From a virus, in IMG/VR virus record IMGVR_UViG_3300032304_001640, positions 1-21,510 of that record: DNA of 21,510 nucleotides, one strand, 5' to 3'. The position numbers and the translations under genes are program-made. The stretch's first letter is position 1. Each line of letters begins with the position of its first letter. The notes under the pieces were generated by a model. It saw only the letters and a list, made by a program, of their open reading frames with translations, had not been told where the DNA came from and did not search any database. Shown here piece after piece: positions 7,030 to 15,308 of this stretch.

Positions 7030-7451
7030 CCGCAGTAGGCGTTTGGTTTTATTCAATCAACACCCATCGATATCTATATCTCATGCGCAACGACCCAAAG
7101 CATCCTGGTGCGTGGGGATTACCTGGAGGCAAAGTGGAAGCAGGCGAAACTTTACTGGCCGCTATGAATCGTGAATGCACAGAGGAAATAGGATTTGTTC
7201 CTGAATATTTTAGGTTGATTCCTCTAGAAAAGTTTACCACCGCAGACGCAGGATTTGAGTATCACACTTTTTTTTGTCTTGTTGACTACGAATTCCAACC
7301 CAATCTCAACGACGAACACATAGGATATGCCTGGATTGATTCAGGTACATGGCCTAGGCCCATGCATCCTGGACTATGGAGCACTGTAAATTTTGAAGCG
7401 GTACAAAACAAAATCTTAACTATTGAATCTACTGTTCAAACGTCACAGTAA
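7011..7451 (+). CDS. Nudix hydrolase
   Basis: From ATG 7011 the protein has 146 residues and a complete Nudix box: G40, E46, then REC-T-EE-x-G from R54 to G61 (GX5EX7REUXEEXGU). Such enzymes cleave nucleoside diphosphates linked to another group (damaged nucleotides, ADP-ribose, dinucleoside polyphosphates, mRNA caps). The exact substrate cannot be told, and T4 NudE is a possible functional parallel. The frame is open further upstream (to 6957), but the 7011 start has a strong GGAGG 4 nt before it, lies inside the last 19 nt of gp15, and begins right at the GIVTAVGVWF strand that starts the Nudix fold. It closes the plus-strand operon and overlaps the convergent 7436-8098 gene by 16 bp. Confidence 0.9.
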   Translation: MDTGIVTAVGVWFYSINTHRYLYLMRNDPKHPGAWGLPGGKVEAGETLLAAMNRECTEEIGFVPEYFRLIPLEKFTTADAGFEYHTFFCLVDYEFQPNLNDEHIGYAWIDSGTWPRPMHPGLWSTVNFEAVQNKILTIESTVQTSQ

Positions 7452-8098
7452 CCAATAAAGTCTCGATAAGTCATGGTTTGCGTATTAGCGCAATTGACCC
7501 AGGTATCGGGCATGCGAGTTGATTCCCCAACTAGATAAAATTTAGTACCAGAGTATGCGCCAAATATGTTGGTAATTTGGTGAATCCACTCATTATGGTT
7601 GCCTGCCGTTTCGTCTGTGTAACCTAGCATGAATATTTCTTTGTGTCCATCAAATGCCGCCAGATATATTAGAGTGGCTAGGTCGACTATTCTAGGTCGC
7701 AAAGGAATTAGATAAAATTCCCCTGGGTGAGTGATACAATAACGTGGACTGGTGTACACAATATTGTTGGCTTGATAGCCAGTTTCTAAAATTTTAGTTA
7801 AATTATCAGCGTTGGTTTCTACAGCAAAGTCCAAACGCATTTGTTGAGCAATATCTCCAGTACCATAAGTTTGTAATTTTTTACTGCCTAATAGGCCGCC
7901 ACGGTGGCGTTGTAGCCTAGTATAATCAAAATGTACGTGGTCTAGGGTGCTGCCAATGCAGGCCGCACGACCACTGAGATGGTGATTGGTGATAGGATTA
8001 TCAATCCATTCGCGAGTTTCAGATTTTTTACCGCCTGACCATTTTGTCTCAAGGATTACAAACTCGCCTAGATAGTCAGTTCGATACCTGGCATCCAT
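7436..8098 (-). CDS. Rossmann-like phage protein, distant paralogue of the 19929-20516 product
   Basis: This 220-residue protein is of unknown function. Aligning by eye with the product of 19929-20516 gives a shared order: an N-terminal strand with AACIGSTLDH (GNG-type loop altered to IGS), a YGTG turn, an acidic strand before ILETGYQ (compare HIQESGY), a central EIFMLGYTDE strand (compare IYLLGFDMG), and a final FYLVGEST strand (compare FIRVCGAT). This is the pattern of a nucleotide- or sugar-binding alpha/beta fold, perhaps related to DUF115/MptE-like or glycosyltransferase-like proteins; that link is inference. Its start overlaps the stop of the fibre gene (TAATG), so it is translated with that fibre. 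The altered first loop may mean reduced or changed catalysis. Confidence 0.7.
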   Translation of the reverse strand: MDARYRTDYLGEFVILETKWSGGKKSETREWIDNPITNHHLSGRAACIGSTLDHVHFDYTRLQRHRGGLLGSKKLQTYGTGDIAQQMRLDFAVETNADNLTKILETGYQANNIVYTSPRYCITHPGEFYLIPLRPRIVDLATLIYLAAFDGHKEIFMLGYTDETAGNHNEWIHQITNIFGAYSGTKFYLVGESTRMPDTWVNCANTQTMTYRDFIGYCDV

Positions 8099-9627
8099 TA
8101 AATCCTGCCTACTGCCACTTCAATCGTGCCTACGGTTTCTGAATCGTATGATTCAAGAGCTTTGCCAATGATACACCCAGGTTGGTATTGTGCCATGTCC
8201 AATCGTGTGGCAACGCCAGGTGTTGAACTAGCAACCAAACGATCGCCTTTGACAATTGTTCCTGCCACTTGACAAGGTACTCGACCAACCAGCGCAACGT
8301 CAATGACGTGTTGGCCAACCAGGCCCGAATTCATTAGGTAACTGGGATTGGTTGAAACTATACCGGCCACTTGAGTGCTGTGTGACGCTGTGGTGATTGT
8401 TACTTCGTTGGTGCCGCCAAATTCTATTACTGTACCAGGAGGGTAATTACTATCAGCAGTGTATTTCTCTGCCAAGTCAGCGTATTGTGCTGATGTTGAT
8501 TTGGCAAATATGGTGTTAAAGAATCCGCCTACTGTACCAATGTTGCCCACACCATTGGCCTGTCCGTTGCGTATGTCTTTGTTGGCTACAATTAATCCCG
8601 AGCCGTTGGGACTTAGAGTAATATTTCCGTTGGATCCTGTGACAAGTTCTAATGCACCAGTATCAACAAGACTTCCACCAAATGTAATGTTACCTGTGAC
8701 GCTCAATGAACCAAGTGTGCCCACTGAGGTAATATTGGTCTGTGCGGCTGTGGTTATTGTTCCTACTAAACTAGCACCTGTCACAGCACCGGTAACGCTG
8801 ACACTTGAACCGGTAATTACACCACCCACAGTTGAGGCAGCTGTTTGTGCGCCAGTCACTGAACTACTGGATCCAGTGATAACTCCACCCACAGTTGAGG
8901 CAGCTGTTTGTGCGCCAGTCACTGAACTACTGGATCCAGTGATAACTCCACCCACAGTCGAAGCGGCAGTTACTCGACCAGTAACACTGACGTTGGCACC
9001 GGTATTGACGTTGCCAGTGCCGTTTGGTGTGAGTACAATATTGCTGTTTGATGCTGTAGTGCTAATGTCTAGCTGACCTGAATCAGTAATGGCACCACTT
9101 AGAATTAAATTGCCACCGGTAATGTTGCCAGTTGACACTGTCAGGCTAGTACCTGTTAATGTTGTGCCGTTGATTGTGCCAGTTACACTAACACTACTAC
9201 CAGTGATTACACCACCAACTACACTGGCAGCTGTTGTGGTGCCAGTAACACTTGTACTTGAGCCAGTGATCACTCCACCAACTACACTGGCAGCTGTTAC
9301 AGCACCTGTAGCACTGATTAATCCAGTAACTTCTAGCCCACTTGAGTAGGTGTTTGTAATTGTGCTGCCGCCTACGTTGGCACGAATATTTCCACCACTT
9401 GCAATCACTGCCACACTACTTGTTCCGTTGGTAATTGAGTTTGCACTCAACGCAGATATTTGACTAGTCACATAGGCTACAGTAGCAATATTGCTACCAC
9501 CTACTGTAATGGCGTCATGCACACGCAAGGTGCCGTTAGTGGTGTCTACCGTAATTTCAGCTAAAGCGCCAGTAAATGCCGCATTTTGTGCATTGGTTCC
9601 GCGTCTATATTGTACTTGTGAGGCCAT
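8098..9627 (-). CDS. Modular tail fibre protein with Mtd-N-like head and G2-type C-terminal domain
   Basis: This protein has 509 residues. Residues 4-43 (VQYRRGTNAQNAAF...GTLRVHDA) resemble the N-terminal domain of the major tropism determinant, often used for trimeric attachment. Residues 64-100 carry an NGTSSV.V.ASGGN module. Residues 108-150 and 218-282 hold five copies of a 21-residue repeat centred on VGGVITGSS. Residues 373-509 (AQYADLAEKYTAD...AGIVSTNPSYLMN...GKALES...IEVAVGRI) form a C-terminal domain widespread in marine phage fibres and similar in layout to the peptidase G2 intramolecular-chaperone domain. A near-identical C-terminal half occurs in the 1309-residue fibre. The gene has a late promoter (9645-9652), AGGAAA before the ATG, and coupling to the next gene. 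Its role as a fibre/adhesin is well supported; its target is unknown. Confidence 0.85.
   Translation of the reverse strand: MASQVQYRRGTNAQNAAFTGALAEITVDTTNGTLRVHDAITVGGSNIATVAYVTSQISALSANSITNGTSSVAVIASGGNIRANVGGSTITNTYSSGLEVTGLISATGAVTAASVVGGVITGSSTSVTGTTTAASVVGGVITGSSVSVTGTINGTTLTGTSLTVSTGNITGGNLILSGAITDSGQLDISTTASNSNIVLTPNGTGNVNTGANVSVTGRVTAASTVGGVITGSSSSVTGAQTAASTVGGVITGSSSSVTGAQTAASTVGGVITGSSVSVTGAVTGASLVGTITTAAQTNITSVGTLGSLSVTGNITFGGSLVDTGALELVTGSNGNITLSPNGSGLIVANKDIRNGQANGVGNIGTVGGFFNTIFAKSTSAQYADLAEKYTADSNYPPGTVIEFGGTNEVTITTASHSTQVAGIVSTNPSYLMNSGLVGQHVIDVALVGRVPCQVAGTIVKGDRLVASSTPGVATRLDMAQYQPGCIIGKALESYDSETVGTIEVAVGRI
8822..8958 (-). repeat. Perfect 63-bp tandem duplication inside the fibre gene
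   Basis: Two 63-bp units (8822-8884 and 8885-8947) are identical base for base as read by eye, and a third begins at 8948 and matches for about 11 bp before diverging. Each encodes the 21-residue unit TAASTVGGVITGSSSSVTGA plus Gln. Identity at silent positions indicates recent duplication or gene conversion. Confidence 0.88.
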
Positions 9628-9644
9628 TTTAATTTCCTATATTC

Positions 9645-9652
9645 TATTTATG
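9645..9652 (-). promoter_or_regulatory. Late promoter of the 509-residue fibre gene (CATAAATA)
   Basis: The minus strand reads CATAAATA, 17 nt before the ATG at 9627. The TAA stop of the preceding fibre gene (9648-9650) is part of the octamer. The predicted short leader contains AGGAAA. Confidence 0.7.
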
Positions 9653-10790
9653 TTACTATTGTACGATCTGTTACTCTGCGCCAATTTGTACCATCAGCAA
9701 AGGCTGGTACCGGCCCACCAGTTTCGTTGGTCACATATATCATGGCTCCAGCCACTGCGGCACTAGGCAACGTAGTAGTAGTATAGCTGGGCAAAACAAA
9801 CTGATCTGGATAGATCAAACCCGATGTGACCATAGTGCCAAGATCTGCTTCCTGTGTCACCGCTTCAGTAACCAAGCCCAAATCGTCTGATAATGTAACT
9901 GGTTCAGTTACTGTGCCAAAATCTGCGCCGTCTACAAAAATTTCACTACCGCTTTGTGTACCAATGGTTATGGTGTCTGTGGTTGGGTCAACTACAATAC
10001 TAATACCAGTGCCGGCTGTTAAAGTTAAAGTATCAGCTATACTGTCTGCTACAGCACTGTTTCCACCGGTGACTGTGACGTTGCTAAACGCATTGATTCC
10101 AGAAAGCCCAGCACCGTTGCCAGTAATATTACCCGTAATTGACAATCCACCCGGACTAAACACCGCCACATTGCCTGTGCCGCCAACACCTACTGTGACG
10201 TTGCCGCCCGAACTTACAACATTAACATTTGAAGTCCCATTTGAAATACTATTAAGACTAATGCCAGTTACACCAATTGTCACTGACTTGCTTGTGTTGT
10301 TGCCTGTAATAGAAACGTTATTACCGGCCGTTAATGTTAAAACATCTCCTACACTTGTAGCCAATACTGCTGTACTATTTGCATAGATATTACCAAATGC
10401 AAAAGCTGAATTTTGTTCAAAGACTAGTGGTGTAGTCCCAATGATGATTGGATCATCGGTTGTAAGTTTCCATTGGGTGTCGTGGTAAACTAACCCCTCA
10501 GTAACCATAACAATGGTACCGGCTAATAGTTCGCCTGTTACGTCGGTGTCACCTGTGCGCACCCAGGTACCGTTGGCGCCAGATCCTACTGTATCAACAA
10601 AATAAATGCCATTTTGACTGGCTGTGCTTTGGCCAATGACTAACACACGGTCATCCAGGCTGAGATTTACACCGTCGACCTGACTAGGAGCGCCGCCAGA
10701 GAGCGTGATGTTGCTGGTGGTTAATACCCGTGTGGCTTGTTTGTAATCTATGTCATAAATTTGCGCGGCACGCGGTTTAGTTAATCCCAT
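9648..10790 (-). CDS. Tail fibre / adhesin protein
   Basis: This protein has 380 residues. Residues 19-130 form a module (ATRVLTTSNITL, DDRVLVIGQSTASQNGIYF, TWVRTGDTD, WKLTTDD) also present in shorter form in the 1309-residue fibre (RILVKDQANAVQNGVYVY...RSTDTD). Residues 182-222 carry an NGTSNVNVVSSGGN repeat typical of fibre shafts. An acidic stretch with three DxG repeats (DGADFGTVTEPV, DDLGLVTEAV, EADLGTMV) covers residues 287-321. The C-terminus (LPSAAVAGAMIYVTNETGG...WRRVTD) is a tip module I have seen in many marine phage structural proteins. Its own late promoter (10812-10819) sits directly behind the terminator of the gene before it. The ribosome site is weak (GGAACC). Receptor specificity is unknown. 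Confidence 0.83.
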   Translation of the reverse strand: MGLTKPRAAQIYDIDYKQATRVLTTSNITLSGGAPSQVDGVNLSLDDRVLVIGQSTASQNGIYFVDTVGSGANGTWVRTGDTDVTGELLAGTIVMVTEGLVYHDTQWKLTTDDPIIIGTTPLVFEQNSAFAFGNIYANSTAVLATSVGDVLTLTAGNNVSITGNNTSKSVTIGVTGISLNSISNGTSNVNVVSSGGNVTVGVGGTGNVAVFSPGGLSITGNITGNGAGLSGINAFSNVTVTGGNSAVADSIADTLTLTAGTGISIVVDPTTDTITIGTQSGSEIFVDGADFGTVTEPVTLSDDLGLVTEAVTQEADLGTMVTSGLIYPDQFVLPSYTTTTLPSAAVAGAMIYVTNETGGPVPAFADGTNWRRVTDRTIVT

Positions 10791-10811
10791 TGTGGTTCCA
10801 TTAATATCTAA

Positions 10812-10819
10812 TATTTAGT
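10812..10819 (-). promoter_or_regulatory. Late promoter of the 380-residue fibre gene (ACTAAATA)
   Basis: The minus strand reads ACTAAATA, two bases downstream of the T-run of terminator 10821-10851 and 21 nt before the ATG at 10790. It restarts transcription right after termination. Confidence 0.68.
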
Positions 10820-10820
10820 C

Positions 10821-10851
10821 AAAAAAATAGGACTACTCTGAGTCCTATTTT
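10821..10851 (-). terminator. Rho-independent terminator after the 109-residue protein gene
   Basis: On the minus strand the stem AAAATAGGACT pairs with AGTCCTATTTT across a 6-nt loop (11 bp, positions 10824-10851), and the T-tract runs seven bases to 10821. It ends the transcript of 10871-11200. Confidence 0.85.
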
Positions 10852-10870
10852 GGAGCAGTTATATTATTCC

Positions 10871-11200
10871 TTAATATCCCTGGAAAGTATAAGATAATCC
10901 TGGCTGGAATAGTCCGCCGCTCACTATTGGGTAAACTGAGTCAGCATCTTGTGGAACGCTGAGCACAGGAACAGTAGCAGTACCGCTACCAAAATCACCG
11001 GTGGCGGTCCAATTTCCGTTGTTGCCATTGGCTGCAAAGTAATCCCAACCCGGTATGCCTCTGTTTAACACAGCAAAGAAAAGTCCTTGAGCATTCGGGC
11101 TGCCGCCAACGTTTTGGCCAGTGGCCGTGACAACAGTAGGACCGCCATCTATCGTCCATCCTGGTCCTATCGTCCATCCAGGTCCTATCGTTATTGGCAT
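10871..11200 (-). CDS. Small Gly-rich structural protein with IGPGWT repeat
   Basis: This 109-residue protein begins MPITIGPGWTIGPGWTID, a hexapeptide repeat encoded by an 18-bp tandem repeat. It continues with a compact beta-rich, Gly/Thr/Asn-rich sequence ending LSYTFQGY. No signal peptide, membrane segment or known catalytic motif is seen. Its place between fibre genes, with its own terminators on both sides, suggests a small fibre or fibre-tip accessory expressed as a single-gene unit. GATAAGTA, a variant of the late octamer, lies 7 nt before the ATG and there is no Shine-Dalgarno. I do not recognise the family. Confidence 0.7.
   Translation of the reverse strand: MPITIGPGWTIGPGWTIDGGPTVVTATGQNVGGSPNAQGLFFAVLNRGIPGWDYFAANGNNGNWTATGDFGSGTATVPVLSVPQDADSVYPIVSGGLFQPGLSYTFQGY
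11150..11190 (-). repeat. 18-bp tandem repeat encoding IGPGWT
   Basis: Two units (11150-11167 and 11168-11185) differ by one base, with a partial third. They create the duplicated IGPGWT hexapeptide near the N-terminus of the small structural protein. Confidence 0.8.
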
Positions 11201-11207
11201 GATATTC

Positions 11208-11215
11208 TACTTATC
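11208..11215 (-). promoter_or_regulatory. Variant late promoter before the 109-residue protein gene (GATAAGTA)
   Basis: The minus strand reads GATAAGTA, one base off GATAAATA, 7 nt before the ATG and just after terminator 11223-11248. The short gap predicts a nearly leaderless mRNA. Confidence 0.42.
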
Positions 11216-11220
11216 CGATA

Positions 11221-11248
11221 AAAAGATAGGGCCCAAAGACCCTATCTT
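11221..11248 (-). terminator. Rho-independent terminator after the giant fibre gene
   Basis: On the minus strand AAGATAGGG pairs with CCCTATCTT (9 bp) across an 8-nt loop, followed by further T residues to 11221. It lies 16 bp past the stop of the 1309-residue fibre gene. Confidence 0.82.
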
Positions 11249-11263
11249 ATTCGCACTTATTGC

Positions 11264-14200
11264 TTAAAAGCGACCAATAACAACTTCAATTGTGCCTGTG
11301 CCACCAGCAAAGTCTTCCAGTGCTTTACCAATAATTGCGCCTGCACGTGGATCTGCTTCGGCACGTGCTGTACCGTCACCATTAGAAACCATCAAGTCAC
11401 CTTTGGCTACTGTACCAGTTACACTAGTTGGTACGCGACCAGTTAATGCCACAGTTGCTATGTTAGCACCTTCTAGTCCACCGTTCATAATATAACTTGG
11501 GTTTGTACTTACTACACCGGCAACACGACGATCTGCATCTTGTGTGCTGAGTGTAACTTCTGCTGTTCCGCCAAACGAAACCACTGTACCAGGAGCATAT
11601 TCTGAATCAGCTGTATATTTCTCTGCCAAGTCAGCGTATTGTGCCGATGTTGCTTTGGCAAATATAGTGTTGAAACTAAATCCAAGGCTGCCAATGTTGC
11701 ATGTGGCATTGGAGCTGATTGGCATTAAGTTGCTCGTGATATTAACGTTACCAGTTCCATTTGGTGTCAACACAATATTGCCGTTGCTGGCTGTGGTACG
11801 AATATCCAGTTGACCTGAATCTTCAATAGCACCACTTAGTAACAAGTTGCCACCGGCAATGTTGCCAGTGCTCACTGTCAGGCTAGTACCTGTTACGGTT
11901 GTGCCGTTGATCGTGCCAGTGACACTCACACTACTACCAGTAATTACGCCACCCACTGTACTAGCAGCTGTTTGTGCACCAGTAACACTTGTACTCGATC
12001 CAGTGATTACTCCACCCACTGTTGAGGCGGCTGTTACTGTACCAGTTGCACTTATAAGACCAGTAACAGCTAATCCGCTAGCATAAGTTGTAGTTACAGT
12101 TGCGCCTGCAATGTTAGCACGGACATTACCGCCCGATGCAATAACCGACACACTTGAAGTGCCGTTTTGAATACTTGTAGCGTCAATACCAGTCAACTGA
12201 CTACCGTTACCCAAGATGTAGCTACCAGTGATATTACCTGTTGTACTTACTGTAGCAGCTGTTATATTTGCAGTTGTACCAGCTAATACAGTTTGTCCGC
12301 CTTCTGGGTTTGTAAGTATTAACGATGTAGCATTGGCACTGATACGACTATTACCAAGATAGATTGTGCTGTTGCTCAACCATATATCTTTCCAGCGGTT
12401 TGTGCTTGTGCCAAGGTTATATGTGATGTTGGCGGTTGGTACAATATTACCAGTCATGTTCAGGGCGCCTGGCGAGAACACTGCCAAGTTACCTGTACCA
12501 CCTATATTAATATTGGCATTACCACCAGGTGTTTGGATGTCAAAGCTGGTTGTGCCGTTTTGAATACGATCACCCAAGATGTTACCGCTGAGTGTAGCGT
12601 TGCCCGACACAGTCAAGTTGCCCACAATGTCTACCAGGCCTGGGCTGATGGTCATAACTGTTGTGCCGGCTACGTTGGCACTGATGTTGCCACCGCTGGA
12701 CACAATTGTCATGTTTGACGAACCAAATGAGATAGCCGTACTGTTAATGTTTCCGCCCAAGATACTTCCGCTGACACTAAGGTCGCCGGTGACATTAACC
12801 TGTGCAGCAACGTCACTTACCGAAACTATAGCATTACCACTACTGTTGGCAATACTGGTTACTGAGGTGGTTGTAGTAATTTGACGCACATCAATTAAGT
12901 CACCAACTGACGGTGCTTCTGTAAATGTCAATACGCAAGTTGGATCCGTACCAGATACTGAGTAAGCTAGGGTTGGAATCTGTACCACACCGTTGATACT
13001 GACAATACAACTGTTGGTTGTTTGTGTTGAGTTCAAAGTAAAGTTTACATTTGCGCCGTCACCGTTGAACTGTTGGTCAGCAATGACTGTAAACGTTTGA
13101 ACACCAACTGACTCCCATTCAGAATTGTTGTATACCTCAACTGCGTTATTGGTTGTGTTAAAACGTAGCATGCCTGTAACGCCTACAGCAGGACGTTGTG
13201 CGGTATTACCAACTGGTGTTAAAATACTGGTACTTGAATTAAATGCTACAACAGCATTGACTGTTTGTGTTGCTGATCCAAAACTGGCAGTGCCTGTGGC
13301 TGCATCAACGTAGAACACGTTGGCCACTGTGTCGCCGTTGACTGCAAAGTCAACATCTGCACCGGCTGTGTTAAAGTTTACGCGGCCATTTGTATCAGTG
13401 ATGTCATCACCTGAGATTACAATGTTACCGCCTTGCAATTGACCAGCAGTTGAAATGTTTCCACCTATGATGTTTCCAGAACCACTAATTACTCCGCCAG
13501 CACCGGTTGTTAAAATGTTTCCACCAGTTATGTTGGCTGTGGCATTTACATTGCCACCATCAATGTTGCCAGTTAAGCTAGCACTTGATCCGGTGATTAC
13601 ACCACCCACTGTTGACGCAGCAGTTACAGTTCCAGTTACACTTAGACTTGTACCAGTAGCCGCACCAATGTTAGGTGTTGTAAGGTTTGCGCTAGCTTTA
13701 ACAATGATATTACCACCACCGTCAAATGCTGTGGTGTTGTTGTCAACCTTGGCAGAAAATACAGTGCCATTTAAAATAAGGCCAGCTTGTGTGTTGGCAC
13801 TATAAACTTGACTTTGACTAAAAATACCAAACCCAATGTTACTGGTACCAAACGTGATTTCACCAGGAGGTTCGTTAACAACAAACGCTGTACCTGCATT
13901 GACATTTCCGTTGGTTGTAAAGAAGTAGTCGTTAATACTAAATGATTCTGCACTGTCAGCACCGTATTGGTCAGTGTCAGTGCTTCGTGTAATCACTGTG
14001 GCATTGGAATACACATACACACCATTTTGCACAGCATTGGCTTGATCCTTGACCAAAATACGTGTGCCTACAGTTTGCACGTTGGCCGTGTCAATAAAGG
14101 TATATGAGCCGGTTGTGGTCAATGTTGCGCCAATACCATTGGCCGCGCCGTTGGGTTGATTATACGTGACTGTACCGCCAGTAGCTGTGTCCAAAGTAGA

Positions 14201-15193
14201 TATAGTGGCCGCAACAACTGCTTCGTGTATGGTTATACCTGTGGTTGCAATAGTATCAACATAGTATTTAGAAGCTGCATCAGCATCTTGTACCGGAGTC
14301 AGTTGTAAGCCGTTGATGTAGGTAGTGTTTAATACAATGTTACCAGCTGGTGATAGATTAATGTTGCCAGCGTTTGTGCTGACAGTCATTGCGGTCGGAT
14401 TGGTAACTGTGGCAGATACTATGTTAGCGCCAGTAACGTTGGCAGTGGCATTTACATTGCCGGCATTAACGTTGCCAGTGGCACTTACTTGACCGCCGGT
14501 AGTGATATTACCGCCGGCTACGTTGCCGGTCACTGTTAACAAGTTTGCAGTTTTATCAAATGTGAATCCTGCACTGGCGCCTAGAATGTCGCCGGTGTCG
14601 TTGAACTGAACCTGTGTGTTTGATCCAGCGGCATCAATGTTACCAGAAATATTACCAATAAAATATGCGGCTGTTACGTTACCAGTGGTGCTTACTCCTC
14701 CAGCATTAACGTTGCTTGTAAAGTTTGCTGTGCCTTCTACGTTGCCAATTAGACTGGTAGTTCCGCCAACTACCATATTATTGGTGTGCAAATTGGCATA
14801 GCCAATTATGCTAATGGTTGTATTGGTTTCACTAGTATTTGTAAATGCTGTTACAAATTCAGAATTGGCTTCGTTCCATACAAACGCAATGTTATTTGCC
14901 GAGCCACGCTCGCCAAGGAAACCAATGTCCACACCCGGTGCGCCTGTTTGTGTACTGGCCAGTACAATGACCGGATCTTCAATTGTGGTAATTGTGGTAT
15001 CAATTGTGGTGCTGGTACCGTTGACTGTAAGGTTACCTGTAACAGTAAGGTCCGAACCGTAGGTTAAATTATTAGCAATCTTGTTAGATGTGATTGAAAA
15101 ATTTTGCAGTTTGGTGTTAGCGTTAATCCCTAGGAATACGTTACCTGTACTTGCGTCGGTGATTTGATTATTATTAATTCTTGTAACGGCCAT
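11264..15193 (-). CDS. Giant modular tail fibre protein (1309 residues)
   Basis: This is the largest gene in the window. Modules in order: residues 45-145, a DLTVTGNLTVNGTSTTIDTT...EDPVIVLAS head common in marine T4-like fibres; 190-222, a SNTQVQFNDTG module shared with 19323-19928; 302-313, DADAASKYYVD; 377-410, RILVKDQANAVQNGVYVY; 522-545, VGGVITGSS repeat; 659-770, LTPVGNTAQRP...TFTEAPSVGDLIDVR, shared with 15449-16453 and 18598-18996; 920-950, ITYNLGTSTNRWKDIWLSN; 1004-1030, NGTSSVSVIASGGN; 1053-1095, two VGGVITGSS repeats; 1175-1309, the AQYADLAEKYTAD C-terminal domain shared with 8098-9627. There is no signal peptide or membrane segment. GGAG lies 7 nt before the ATG. Likely a long trimeric fibre; its attachment site and receptor are unknown. 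Confidence 0.9.
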   Translation of the reverse strand: MAVTRINNNQITDASTGNVFLGINANTKLQNFSITSNKIANNLTYGSDLTVTGNLTVNGTSTTIDTTITTIEDPVIVLASTQTGAPGVDIGFLGERGSANNIAFVWNEANSEFVTAFTNTSETNTTISIIGYANLHTNNMVVGGTTSLIGNVEGTANFTSNVNAGGVSTTGNVTAAYFIGNISGNIDAAGSNTQVQFNDTGDILGASAGFTFDKTANLLTVTGNVAGGNITTGGQVSATGNVNAGNVNATANVTGANIVSATVTNPTAMTVSTNAGNINLSPAGNIVLNTTYINGLQLTPVQDADAASKYYVDTIATTGITIHEAVVAATISTLDTATGGTVTYNQPNGAANGIGATLTTTGSYTFIDTANVQTVGTRILVKDQANAVQNGVYVYSNATVITRSTDTDQYGADSAESFSINDYFFTTNGNVNAGTAFVVNEPPGEITFGTSNIGFGIFSQSQVYSANTQAGLILNGTVFSAKVDNNTTAFDGGGNIIVKASANLTTPNIGAATGTSLSVTGTVTAASTVGGVITGSSASLTGNIDGGNVNATANITGGNILTTGAGGVISGSGNIIGGNISTAGQLQGGNIVISGDDITDTNGRVNFNTAGADVDFAVNGDTVANVFYVDAATGTASFGSATQTVNAVVAFNSSTSILTPVGNTAQRPAVGVTGMLRFNTTNNAVEVYNNSEWESVGVQTFTVIADQQFNGDGANVNFTLNSTQTTNSCIVSINGVVQIPTLAYSVSGTDPTCVLTFTEAPSVGDLIDVRQITTTTSVTSIANSSGNAIVSVSDVAAQVNVTGDLSVSGSILGGNINSTAISFGSSNMTIVSSGGNISANVAGTTVMTISPGLVDIVGNLTVSGNATLSGNILGDRIQNGTTSFDIQTPGGNANINIGGTGNLAVFSPGALNMTGNIVPTANITYNLGTSTNRWKDIWLSNSTIYLGNSRISANATSLILTNPEGGQTVLAGTTANITAATVSTTGNITGSYILGNGSQLTGIDATSIQNGTSSVSVIASGGNVRANIAGATVTTTYASGLAVTGLISATGTVTAASTVGGVITGSSTSVTGAQTAASTVGGVITGSSVSVTGTINGTTVTGTSLTVSTGNIAGGNLLLSGAIEDSGQLDIRTTASNGNIVLTPNGTGNVNITSNLMPISSNATCNIGSLGFSFNTIFAKATSAQYADLAEKYTADSEYAPGTVVSFGGTAEVTLSTQDADRRVAGVVSTNPSYIMNGGLEGANIATVALTGRVPTSVTGTVAKGDLMVSNGDGTARAEADPRAGAIIGKALEDFAGGTGTIEVVIGRF
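11617..11644 (-). repeat. 28-bp exact match to 8463-8490, in the C-terminal fibre domain
   Basis: This stretch, which encodes part of AQYADLAEKYT, is identical to 8463-8490 in the other fibre gene, within a longer near-identical region. It is the strongest nucleotide-level sign that the two C-terminal domains share recent ancestry or recombine. Confidence 0.8.
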
Positions 15194-15280
15194 TATAGTC
15201 TCCGGTTGGCTTCATTGCTTTATTACTTCATATTTGTTGCGCCAACTTGTCTTAGCACTATCAACAAATTAAAATCTTCT

Positions 15281-15303
15281 TAGCCGTGACAATCCACAGG
15301 CTA
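15281..15303 (-). promoter_or_regulatory. 5'-terminal hairpin in the leader of the giant fibre mRNA
   Basis: On the minus strand TAGCC-T-GTG pairs with CAC-GGCTA around a 6-nt loop, with one bulged T. It starts about 6 nt after promoter 15309-15316, so it would form the very 5' end of the mRNA, about 110 nt before the start codon. A role in mRNA stability is inference. Confidence 0.45.
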
Positions 15304-15308
15304 TGACT

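Noticed and set aside
8822-9010. CRISPR-like regular repeats
   Set aside because: The repeats are in-frame coding units of 21 codons without unique spacers.
8459-9349. Long plus-strand open frames rich in Pro/Val/Thr opposite the fibre genes (also at 9826-10386, 11544-12086, 13455-13805)
   Set aside because: They are antisense shadows created by the biased codon use and repeats of the fibre genes; they lack ribosome sites and have low-complexity, repeat-derived sequence.
8098-9627. Diversity-generating retroelement target, suggested by the Mtd-like N-terminus
   Set aside because: No reverse transcriptase, no template/variable repeat pair with adenine-biased differences, and no C-type lectin-like C-terminus in the window.
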